Below are positions 1-5,427 of a stretch of 5,492 nucleotides of DNA, piece after piece. This DNA is from UBA5359 sp028699365 [NCBI: bacterium] (GTDB lineage: Bacteria; UBP13; UBA5359): the NCBI GenBank assembly GCA_028699365.1, contig JAQVUQ010000205.1, positions 1-5,492 on the forward strand, given 5' to 3'. The notes beneath the pieces are model-generated. The model saw only the letters and a list, made by a program, of their open reading frames with translations. It was not told the origin of the DNA and did no database searches. The translations under genes and the position numbers were made by a program. Every line of letters begins with the position of its first letter. Position 1 is the stretch's first letter.

Positions 1-549
1 AATTTTTATGATAGGCGGTTCTGTGGCATTACCCGATGCGTTCCCGGGTGCAATGCCGGGCTGACGCACTATCTTCCGTGGAGGCGGCGGGGTGACTTTA
101 TCAGGGTCTGTCCCCGGTCGAGGCCTGACCCCCGGCTTCGGTCCGTCAGGAGGTGTCCCTGCTTGAGGCCTGTTCCCCTGCCCGTCATCGGCGGTTACCC
201 TGCCGGTGCGGTTGACGTCGGCGGCATGCGCCGTTCTGCCGTCAGCATGTTTGAAAGGATCGTTCACACCGCTCTGCACGGTGAAGGTCTTGCTCCTGTC
301 GCTGCCCGGTATGGGAACCTGGTAGCTGCTTCCGTTCTTGCCGGCCTGCTGCCCGGGGGCAGGCTGTTTGCCCGGCCGCTGTTGAACAGACGCACGATTT
401 CCGGACGCTCCGGTCCGGGGACCGATATATGTTTGATTGTCTTCCGGATTGTTGCCGGAAGAGCGTGTCAGGGCAACAATCGCCAGGACCACTACCACCA
501 GCGCTGCGGATGCAAAGAGCCATTTACGGGATTTGAAAAACTCCGGCAT
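1..549 (-). CDS. Membrane-anchored protein with Pro/Gly-rich linker, 5' part only (runs off left edge)
   Basis: An open frame of 183 codons without a stop runs from an ATG at 549 to the left edge, so the C-terminal part is missing. The start is well supported: AAGGAGG lies 9 bases before the ATG. The protein begins with a short positive stretch (MPEFFKSRK), then a hydrophobic segment at about residues 10-27 (WLFASAALVVVVLAIVAL), which reads as a single N-in signal anchor. Residues 30-180 are low complexity, rich in Gly, Pro, Gln, Asn and Arg, with a PPPP run near 155, and look like a disordered extracytoplasmic linker. Near residue 98 is NDPFKHAD, and the visible end is EPPIIKI. A membrane anchor, a DPF motif and a Pro-rich linker leading to a beta-strand-like segment recall PilP/GspC-type pilus or secretion proteins, but this is only a resemblance of layout. 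I do not recognise the family. That the frame is a gene is fairly sure; its function is unknown. Confidence 0.8.
   Translation of the reverse strand, partial: MPEFFKSRKWLFASAALVVVVLAIVALTRSSGNNPEDNQTYIGPRTGASGNRASVQQRPGKQPAPGQQAGKNGSSYQVPIPGSDRSKTFTVQSGVNDPFKHADGRTAHAADVNRTGRVTADDGQGNRPQAGTPPDGPKPGVRPRPGTDPDKVTPPPPRKIVRQPGIAPGNASGNATEPPIIKI
100..178 (-). repeat. Imperfect 45-bp-period direct repeat inside the linker of the left-edge gene
   Basis: Positions 145-178 and 100-133 (minus strand) are related copies, 25 of 34 bases identical, both containing AGGCCTC and a GGGACA core. They encode the similar peptides RPQAGTPPD and RPRPGTDPD 15 residues apart. This suggests the linker grew by duplication. 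Confidence 0.6.
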
Positions 550-558
550 ATTTCAATA

Positions 559-565
559 CCTCCTT
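559..565 (-). promoter_or_regulatory. Shine-Dalgarno site of the left-edge membrane protein
   Basis: The minus strand reads AAGGAGG here, a near-perfect anti-16S match, with 9 bases to the ATG at 549. This site is the main evidence that the edge-truncated frame is a real gene. Confidence 0.8.
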
Positions 566-571
566 CTTATT

Positions 572-586
572 GCGCTCTTCGAGCGC
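572..586 (-). repeat. Small perfect hairpin in the leader of the left-edge gene
   Basis: GCGCTC and GAGCGC form a perfect 6-bp GC-rich stem around a 3-base loop, ending 6 bases before the Shine-Dalgarno site. No T-run follows on either strand, so it is not a standard terminator. In the mRNA it could affect translation or stability; it may also be chance. Confidence 0.45.
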
Positions 587-621
587 GGTTGTTGGTTGCT
601 GGTTGTTAGTTGTTGGTTTCA
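587..621. repeat. Heptanucleotide tandem repeat, GGTTGTT type
   Basis: Read on the plus strand, five consecutive 7-mers are GGTTGTT, GGTTGCT, GGTTGTT, AGTTGTT and GGTTTCA: two exact copies, two with one change, and a degraded last one. The period is visible by eye. It lies in the 5' leader region of the left-edge gene. Confidence 0.75.
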
Positions 622-682
622 GGATTCCCATGCAAGCCCTGCACGAGATCCTGTTCCCCAGACTCTAAATATATGACCAAAA

Positions 683-718
683 AACCGTGAACCGTGAACT
701 TTGAACCTGTGAACTTTT
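683..718. repeat. Heptanucleotide tandem repeat, AACCGTG type
   Basis: Read on the plus strand, successive units are AACCGTG, AACCGTG, AACTTTG, AACCTGTG (one base longer) and AACTTTT. Each begins with AAC. The array begins 15 bases downstream of the reductase stop codon and has the same 7-bp period as the array at 587-621 but a different unit. Confidence 0.7.
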
Positions 719-732
719 ATACCCTTAAGACG

Positions 733-1911
733 TTACGGACTAACAACCGGTTCCGCTTGGCCGTCCGTATTCAACCGGCTCAGCCGGGACATCATCTCGC
801 TCACCGGCAGGGAGTTGGGACACCGCGCCTCACAGACGCCGCAGGCTGCGCAGCGCGAGGCATTATAAGCCTCGCCCCAGGCGGCCGCTTCCCGGTAGCC
901 CTTAACCGCACGCTCGCCCAGACGCAGAACATAACAGGCGTTATGAGACCTGAGAATACGGGGGATATCCAGACCCTGAGGACATGGGTTACAGTAGCCG
1001 CACCCGGTGCAGACACCGACACCGGCATCGGCGCCCATGCCTTTGAAGCGGCGCAGTACCTCTCCACGCTCAGCTCCTCCCCAGCGCGGCTGCGCAGCGG
1101 CGGCTGTGTTTTCCGCCACCTGGGCGGCAGAGGTCATGCCGCAGAGGGCGGAAGTCATACCCGGTGCGGAGAGAACAAAGCCAAGCGCCAGTTCCACCGG
1201 ACTTTTAATGCCCATGTCACCGAAAACCGCCTCTACGGATTCCGCTTCACCCGACAACAGGCCGCCTGCCAGAGGATTCATGGCCAGCACGGCAATGCCG
1301 TGTTCCCCGGCCCAGCGCACCGCCTCTTCCCGGGTGCTGTCCAGCAGATGGTAAGGCAGGGTGATCATCTCGAAATCGCCCGTTTTCAGGAACTCTATAA
1401 TGGTAGCCGAATCGGCATGGGTGGTTATGCCCAGATGATCGAACATCCCGGCAGCCCTGGCTCTGCGAGCCTCTTCCATCCAGCCTCCCGGCTTGTAAGC
1501 CTCCTTCACCTGCGCCATGTTATGGACCGTCCAGAGATGGTAGCAGTCAAAACGGTCCACCCCCAGGCGCTGTCGCGATTGCTCCATCACCTGGCGCAAC
1601 TGGGCGGCACTGCGCACGCCGAACCCCTTATGCGGCCGGTACTCCTCCCCTATCTCCAGGCCGCCGTTACCCGGGCTGCACTTGGCGGCAATAAGCATGG
1701 CATCACGGCAACCGGCAAGGGCTTCTCCCACCCAGGCCTCGGAATTCTCCGTCTCAGACGTATGACAGTAAGCCGGAGAGCAATCCACGTAGCTGACCCC
1801 GGCTTTCAGGCAGGCGGCCACTGTTTCCAACGCGCTCTCCCGGTGAGGAAAACGCATACTGCCCAGAGTTACCGGTGACAGCATCTCCTTGATATCGCCC
1901 TTACACAACAC
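733..1911 (-). CDS. Aldo/keto reductase with C-terminal 4Fe-4S ferredoxin motifs
   Basis: This predicted cytoplasmic oxidoreductase of 392 residues belongs to the ferredoxin-fused aldo/keto reductase group (COG1453 type). The N-terminal barrel shows the catalytic tetrad pattern: Asp43 and Tyr48 (in YVDCSPAYCH), Lys77 (IAAKCSP) and His125 (CYHLWTVHN). Downstream barrel signatures include LGITTH near 160 and AMNPLAGGLL near 210. The tail carries two cysteine clusters: CTGCGYCNPCP starting at 301 (CX2CX2CX2CP) and CAACGVCEARCP starting at 354 (CX2CX2CX3CP), expected to bind two 4Fe-4S clusters. Members probably pass electrons between the cluster domain and a carbonyl substrate; the substrate here is unknown. 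The start is the GTG at 1911, 8 bases after GGAG; an in-frame GTG at 1920 overlaps that site, and the later ATG at 1884 has AAGGAG directly against it. It has its own promoter 78 bases upstream and stands apart from the operon before it. Confidence 0.93.
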   Translation of the reverse strand: MLCKGDIKEMLSPVTLGSMRFPHRESALETVAACLKAGVSYVDCSPAYCHTSETENSEAWVGEALAGCRDAMLIAAKCSPGNGGLEIGEEYRPHKGFGVRSAAQLRQVMEQSRQRLGVDRFDCYHLWTVHNMAQVKEAYKPGGWMEEARRARAAGMFDHLGITTHADSATIIEFLKTGDFEMITLPYHLLDSTREEAVRWAGEHGIAVLAMNPLAGGLLSGEAESVEAVFGDMGIKSPVELALGFVLSAPGMTSALCGMTSAAQVAENTAAAAQPRWGGAERGEVLRRFKGMGADAGVGVCTGCGYCNPCPQGLDIPRILRSHNACYVLRLGERAVKGYREAAAWGEAYNASRCAACGVCEARCPNSLPVSEMMSRLSRLNTDGQAEPVVSP

Positions 1912-1919
1912 CTGTACCA

Positions 1920-1925
1920 CTCCCT
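1920..1925 (-). promoter_or_regulatory. Ribosome binding site that sets the reductase start
   Basis: The minus strand reads AGGGAG, with 8 bases to the GTG at 1911 and 11 to the TTG at 1908. It overlaps the longer-frame GTG at 1918-1920, making that start unlikely. Confidence 0.55.
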
Positions 1926-1988
1926 GTATGTTTCAGTCCACGCTCCTGTTTATGAAGAGCGACACAACCGATTCATCCCGTTTTATTC

Positions 1989-2017
1989 AGGATAGCGAAA
2001 GAGCACTCTACAGTCAA
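1989..2017 (-). promoter_or_regulatory. Predicted sigma70-type promoter of the reductase gene
   Basis: The minus strand has TTGACT (2012-2017, 5 of 6 to consensus), an exact 17-base spacer, and TATCCT (1989-1994, 4 of 6). Transcription would begin near 1982, giving a leader of about 70 bases. The spacer holds AGAGTGCTCT, a small dyad (AGAG/CTCT) that might be an operator. Confidence 0.6.
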
Positions 2018-2023
2018 CAGTAA

Positions 2024-2803
2024 TCAGGCCTGAAACAGAATATTCTCCAGTTCCTGCCGGTTTACGCCTTCAAGCAGACGCGCAAAGTACCCGCCGTCCA
2101 GAAACTCGTCGATATGGTGCGTATCCGTTCCCAGCGCTATCGTCACGGACGACACCAGGCACTTTTGCAGCAGTACGCCGTCGTAAGCCGAAGGCTTGTG
2201 AGAATTTATCTCCAGGGCGATGCCGGAACTTTTGCACCCTTGCACGATGTAATCCAGCAGATCATTGGAAACCGGGAATTTCCTGGATTCCAGAATCCGG
2301 GTGGGGTGGGCCAGTATATGGACATTATGCTGCCACAGCGTTTCCGTCTGAAAGATAAACTCCCGCAGAATCTCATCTTCCCCCGACTCTATGGAGGGAA
2401 GATAGTGAACCGCCCCTATCAATATCTGAAAAGAATCGATGAACTCGGGATCGCAGCTCAGGCGACCATCCTTCATGACCTCGGCCTCGATGCCCTTAAG
2501 AATGCGCTTATCGGAGATACCGTCCAGCATTTGCAGGTAGCGCTCCGTCTTCTCCAGCCGGTAATCACGATAATCATCGTAAATTGACGGATCCCAATAC
2601 CATTTCCAGGACCAAGCCAGGTCCTGGGGTAAAGCCAGGGCAAAACCGTGATCGGTTACGGCCATGCGCTCCCAGGGCGACCTGTCCAGATTGGCGATAT
2701 ACTCGCTCAGTCCCAGTTCTTTATCGGCACAATACGAAAAATCGTTATTTCCTGTATGGTTATGCCAAGTGGCCGCTCCGGCCAGCTTCAATTGCTCTTC
2801 CAA
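2024..2803 (-). CDS. PHP-domain metal-dependent phosphoesterase, substrate unknown
   Basis: This 259-residue protein of the PHP (polymerase and histidinol phosphatase) superfamily keeps the expected metal ligands in order: HNH at 14-16, DH at 51-52 (VTDHG), Glu106 (KGIEAEV), His133 (GAVHYL), His166 (ILAHPTR), and Asp227 with His229 (LGTDTHH). EINSH at 198-202 is another family-like strand end. A full ligand set implies an active hydrolase, probably of phosphate esters in the cytoplasm, as in histidinol phosphatases. Residues 62-84 form an aromatic stretch (Trp64, 66, 68, 70 and several Tyr) between the second and third motifs, which may shape the substrate pocket. The start is a TTG: AGGAG lies 6 bases before it, directly after the DegV stop, and the first internal Met (47) lies just before the second metal motif. 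The gene begins 12 bases after DegV, so co-transcription with the fatty acid kinase genes is likely. No helicase or polymerase domain is attached. Confidence 0.9.
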   Translation of the reverse strand: MEEQLKLAGAATWHNHTGNNDFSYCADKELGLSEYIANLDRSPWERMAVTDHGFALALPQDLAWSWKWYWDPSIYDDYRDYRLEKTERYLQMLDGISDKRILKGIEAEVMKDGRLSCDPEFIDSFQILIGAVHYLPSIESGEDEILREFIFQTETLWQHNVHILAHPTRILESRKFPVSNDLLDYIVQGCKSSGIALEINSHKPSAYDGVLLQKCLVSSVTIALGTDTHHIDEFLDGGYFARLLEGVNRQELENILFQA

Positions 2804-2808
2804 ACGTC

Positions 2809-2814
2809 TCTCCT
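2809..2814 (-). promoter_or_regulatory. Ribosome binding site for the TTG start of the PHP gene
   Basis: AGGAGA on the minus strand sits between the DegV stop codon (2816-2818) and the TTG at 2801-2803. This spacing allows termination-reinitiation coupling and decides the start. Confidence 0.7.
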
Positions 2815-2815
2815 G

Positions 2816-3655
2816 TCATTCCTGATGCGAATTTTCCGGCGCAACGGATATCAACCCCACGGTTCCGGGACCGATATGCGTCCCCAGAACACAGCTTACC
2901 TGGCGCGTTTCCGGGTCCAGGCCCGTCTCACTTTTAAACACTTCACATAACTCTGCGGCCGCCTCGGCACCCAGAAAATGCACCACACAGGCCTTTTCCG
3001 GCACTCCATCGGTCAGAGCCGACTTTACCAGCCTTGCCAGCGCCTGCTTGCGCGTGCGCACACGCTCCTTAGTCTGAATGATACCGTCCTCCAGATGGAG
3101 GATAGGCTTTATTTGCAGCTTGACACCGAGCCAGGCCTGAGCCAGCCCTATGCGCCCGCCTTTTTGCAGATAATCCAGCGAATCCACCATGAAATTGATC
3201 CGGGTGCGGCGGCGTATATCCGCCAGCGCCCTTTCCGCCTGATCAAGAGTGCCCCCGGCCGCGGCAATCTCCCCGGCTGCCATGACCTGATACGCCAAAG
3301 CGGCTGAAGCCATGCCCGAATCTATCACCCTGGTCTCACGCAGTAGAGTCGAGGTAGCAGACGCGTCGGCTGTCCTGGCTGTACCGCTGAGCCTGGCAGA
3401 CAGATGCACCGACAGAACAGGACCCTCGAGCACGCTGTAGCAGGCTATGAAATCGGCGATGGAAGGTTGTGAAGTCGTAGGCCATGCCCCCCGAGCAAAG
3501 TGCTCCCGCCAGCCTTCCTGATCCAGGTTTTCCATATCCCTGAAACCTTCCAGCCCAAACTGGACTTTAAGCGGCACCACGCTTATATCGTAACACTGCC
3601 TCTCTTCCGGACTTAAATCGGCCGTGCTGTCCGTAACCACATTGAATGAAGCCAA
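2816..3655 (-). CDS. DegV family fatty-acid-binding protein (FakB-like)
   Basis: This 279-residue protein matches the usual DegV length. It carries the family motifs in order: VTDSTADL (7-14), TSQPS (61-65), SARLSGT (86-92), VIDSG (110-114), YLQKGGRIG (162-170), KPILHLEDG (183-191) and GTHIGPGTVGL (258-268). In characterised FakB proteins the Thr of the TSQPS region, a Ser of the SxxLSGT loop and the late His hold the fatty acid carboxylate; equivalents are Thr61, a Ser of 86-90 and His260. FakB gives the bound fatty acid to FakA for phosphorylation and passes on the acyl-phosphate. Its place 28 bases after the FakA-like gene strongly suggests they work as partners. The TTG at 3655 is chosen because GGAGGTGA lies 7 bases upstream and the first residues then align with the family (MASFNVVTDSTADL). 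The frame stays open upstream to 3895, but that part is kinase sequence read out of frame. Confidence 0.94.
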   Translation of the reverse strand: MASFNVVTDSTADLSPEERQCYDISVVPLKVQFGLEGFRDMENLDQEGWREHFARGAWPTTSQPSIADFIACYSVLEGPVLSVHLSARLSGTARTADASATSTLLRETRVIDSGMASAALAYQVMAAGEIAAAGGTLDQAERALADIRRRTRINFMVDSLDYLQKGGRIGLAQAWLGVKLQIKPILHLEDGIIQTKERVRTRKQALARLVKSALTDGVPEKACVVHFLGAEAAAELCEVFKSETGLDPETRQVSCVLGTHIGPGTVGLISVAPENSHQE

Positions 3656-3662
3656 TGTTATC

Positions 3663-3670
3663 TCACCTCC
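3663..3670 (-). promoter_or_regulatory. Ribosome binding site for the TTG start of the DegV gene
   Basis: GGAGGTGA on the minus strand is a full-strength Shine-Dalgarno match, with 7 bases to the TTG at 3653-3655. It is the strongest argument against the longer 359-codon frame. Confidence 0.85.
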
Positions 3671-3683
3671 GAGATCGTATTTC

Positions 3684-5309
3684 TCACTCCACCGCCACCA
3701 GGTAGTGATAGTGCGGCTGACCGCCGTCCACCATCTCTGCTTCCGCCTGGGGATATCTCTCCCTGACGGCCTGAGCCGCCCTCTCCGCCCGGGCGGCATC
3801 GACATCCTCACCGTAATAGACCGTCGCCAATCCCCAGCCGGCAGGCATGATTCCCAGCAGATCCGGAAGGACATCGTCGGGATTACGCCCGGCAACCGCT
3901 ATCCTGCCGGCAATCAAGCCGATATAATCGCCCTTGCGCACCTTGACGCCGTCCAGCGTAACGCCCCGGACAGCCCTGGTGATTTCACCGGAGCTGATGT
4001 GCTCCAGCGCCTCCGACATGGCCGCCGCATTTCTCTCCACATCCAGCGAAGGATCAAAGGATACCATGGCGGCTACCCCCTGGGCCGGATCTTTGGCAGG
4101 CACTATGCGGACCTTCTTTTGCGTCAGCTCCGGCAGCCGTCCGGCAGCCATGATAATGTTACCGTTATTGGGAAGGATGATCACCTCTGCCTGCGGCAGT
4201 TCCTCCACCGCCTGAAGAAGCTCCTCCACGCTGGGGTTCATGGTCTGCCCGCCCCGGATAACCCTGCCGGCGCCCAGACCCGAAAACAGTTCCTCCAGAC
4301 CGCGGCCCGACGCCACGGCCACCACACCGCTCCCCGTGACAGCCTTATCCGGAGCACCTGCCGGGACTTGGCTGCCGGCGGATAGTCTCTTCAAGGTCTG
4401 GCTGAACATGTTGTCTATCTTGATTCCGTCCAGTTCACCCCTGGCGGCAGCCCAGGACAGCACCGTTCCGGGATCATCGGTATGGATATGCACCTTAAGA
4501 AGGCTTCCCTCTCCCACCACCAGCAGAGAGGAGCCCAGCGGCTCCAGGTCCTTCCTGGCTTCATCCACACCGGCGGAAGGATTTATGACTATGAATTCCG
4601 TACAATAGCGGTGTTCCAGTGAATCCGGCAAGGCTTCTCCCACCGGACGACCGGACCTTACCCCGGACAACAGACCCCGGCCGAGCCTCTCCTCCTTGAT
4701 AAAACGCCAGACACCCTCAAGAAAAGAAAGATAGCCCTGTCCGCCGGCATCCACCACCCCGGCTTCACGAAGCACCGGCAACTGTTCAGGCGTCTCCGAC
4801 ACAGCCAGCCTGGTTTCCGCCAGTATGATGGAGATAGCGGTCTCCATGCCGTCCCCGCGGTCCGCAGCCAGCCTGGCGGCAGCCGCCGCACGTCGCATAA
4901 CCGTCAGGATGGTTCCCTCCACCGGCTGTCCCACGGCGGCATGGGCACAGCGATACCCGCCGGCCATAGCCCGGGCCAGCTCCGGCACTCCCAGAGCGGA
5001 GCACCCCTTTAACGCCTGGTGAAAACCCTGAAAAAATTGTGAGAGGATAACGCCGGAATTGCCTCTGGCCCCCAGCAGAGCGCCCATAGCCGCATCCGCT
5101 GCCACCAGTTCTATCGGCTCTCCCCGCTTCCTGGCCACCGTTCTGGCGGCCCCCAGCAGGGTCAGATACATATTAGTTCCCGTATCGCCGTCCGGAACGG
5201 GAAAAACGTTGAGAGCGTCGATCTTCTGTCGCTCCCGCCCCACCCAGACAGCACCGGCAATAATCGAACGGCGCAGAATATCGCCGCCTATTATATCGAG
5301 TACAGGCAA
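3684..5309 (-). CDS. fakA: Fatty acid kinase FakA-like protein (Dak2/YloV family)
   Basis: This 541-residue protein has the full three-part layout of the Dak2/YloV family. The N-terminal DhaL-like kinase domain (about 1-195) carries NVFPVPDGDTGTNM (34-47), whose Asp residues bind Mg-ATP, then GARGNSG (80-86) and DAGGQGY (187-193). The middle domain (about 230-290) carries YCTEFIV (Cys236) and KVHIHTDDPG (His274, His276); this Cys and HxH pattern has been linked to metal binding and activity in staphylococcal FakA. The C-terminal DegV-like region has GGQTMNPS (353-360) and LPNNGN (379-384). In characterised systems FakA phosphorylates a fatty acid held by FakB, giving acyl-phosphate for phospholipid synthesis. 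The TTG at 5309 is favoured: AAAGGGG lies 8 bases before it, while the upstream TTG at 5345 has no such site and lies about 13 bases from the predicted transcription start. No ATG occurs before Met47. First gene of a unit with DegV and PHP. The older label glycerone kinase would be misleading. Confidence 0.94.
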   Translation of the reverse strand: MPVLDIIGGDILRRSIIAGAVWVGRERQKIDALNVFPVPDGDTGTNMYLTLLGAARTVARKRGEPIELVAADAAMGALLGARGNSGVILSQFFQGFHQALKGCSALGVPELARAMAGGYRCAHAAVGQPVEGTILTVMRRAAAAARLAADRGDGMETAISIILAETRLAVSETPEQLPVLREAGVVDAGGQGYLSFLEGVWRFIKEERLGRGLLSGVRSGRPVGEALPDSLEHRYCTEFIVINPSAGVDEARKDLEPLGSSLLVVGEGSLLKVHIHTDDPGTVLSWAAARGELDGIKIDNMFSQTLKRLSAGSQVPAGAPDKAVTGSGVVAVASGRGLEELFSGLGAGRVIRGGQTMNPSVEELLQAVEELPQAEVIILPNNGNIIMAAGRLPELTQKKVRIVPAKDPAQGVAAMVSFDPSLDVERNAAAMSEALEHISSGEITRAVRGVTLDGVKVRKGDYIGLIAGRIAVAGRNPDDVLPDLLGIMPAGWGLATVYYGEDVDAARAERAAQAVRERYPQAEAEMVDGGQPHYHYLVAVE

Positions 5310-5317
5310 GAAATTAA

Positions 5318-5324
5318 CCCCTTT
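5318..5324 (-). promoter_or_regulatory. Ribosome binding site for the TTG start of the FakA-like gene
   Basis: AAAGGGG on the minus strand, 8 bases before the TTG at 5307-5309. The match to AAAGGAGG is partial but is the only one near either candidate TTG. Confidence 0.55.
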
Positions 5325-5344
5325 GCAGAGAACTGCACACCGCA

Positions 5345-5367
5345 AATACTGCTCAAACTATAGTATT
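5345..5367. repeat. Inverted repeat at the predicted operon transcription start
   Basis: AATACT and AGTATT are perfect 6-bp arms with an 11-base spacer. One arm overlaps the -10 box and the other lies just past the expected transcription start, a common place for a repressor operator. The arms are short and AT-rich, so chance is a real alternative. Confidence 0.3.
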
Positions 5368-5393
5368 ATACCATAACAAAAGCGGCATGGCAG
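5365..5393 (-). promoter_or_regulatory. Predicted sigma70-type promoter of the fakA-degV-PHP operon
   Basis: On the minus strand a perfect TATAAT (5365-5370) is preceded by TGG, giving an extended -10 (TGGTATAAT). CTGCCA (5388-5393) is a 4 of 6 match to TTGACA at an exact 17-base spacing. Transcription should start near 5358, leaving a leader of about 48 bases before the TTG at 5309. Confidence 0.8.
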
Positions 5394-5405
5394 AGCGAGC
5401 AGGGG

Positions 5406-5427
5406 ATCAGGCCACCGGATGCCTGAT
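5406..5427. repeat. Perfect stem-loop overlapping the stop codon of the GyrI-like gene
   Basis: ATCAGGC and GCCTGAT form a 7-bp perfect stem around an 8-base loop, covering the last codons and stop of the upstream gene. On the minus strand no T-run follows, so it is at best a weak or factor-aided terminator or an mRNA 3'-end stabiliser. It sits 13 bases before the operon -35 box. Confidence 0.5.

Larger units (their letters stand above)
550..732. other. Gene-free interval with repeats; weak promoter candidate only
   Basis: These 183 bases lie between the reductase stop and the ATG of the membrane protein. They contain two heptamer repeat arrays, a short hairpin and the ribosome binding site. 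On the minus strand a TATATT (668-673) could act as a -10 for the left-edge gene; the best -35 match upstream (TTCACG, spacer 19) is poor and lies inside the repeat array. No convincing terminator is seen after the reductase: the T6 run at 679-684 (minus strand) has no stem before it. Confidence 0.5.

Noticed and set aside
163-676. Plus- and minus-strand short open frames near the left edge
   Set aside because: They are shadows of the edge-truncated minus-strand gene, which has the only good ribosome binding site and a coherent anchor-plus-linker protein.
679-684. T6 run on the minus strand after the reductase as a terminator
   Set aside because: No stem-forming inverted repeat precedes it; the nearby sequence is direct, not inverted, repeats.
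694-1878. Plus-strand open frame of 394 codons opposite the reductase
   Set aside because: It is nearly as long as the minus-strand gene, but its translation has no recognisable motif and is rich in His, Arg and Ala. The minus frame has the reductase tetrad and both cysteine clusters.
1944-1970. Eight-codon minus-strand frame MNRLCRSS in the reductase leader, a possible leader peptide
   Set aside because: It has no proper ribosome binding site and no adjacent attenuator-like stem pair.
3656-3895. N-terminal 80-codon extension of the DegV frame
   Set aside because: It overlaps the FakA C-terminus out of frame, gives a Trp/Arg-rich non-family sequence, and GGAGGTGA marks the TTG at 3655 as the start.
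5310-5345. Longer FakA start at the TTG at 5345
   Set aside because: No ribosome binding site precedes it, it lies about 13 bases from the predicted transcription start, and the extra 12 residues do not look like the family N-terminus.
3624-5376. Several plus-strand open frames opposite the kinase and DegV genes
   Set aside because: They lie antisense to strongly recognised genes and show no domain motifs; such frames are expected in GC-rich coding DNA.
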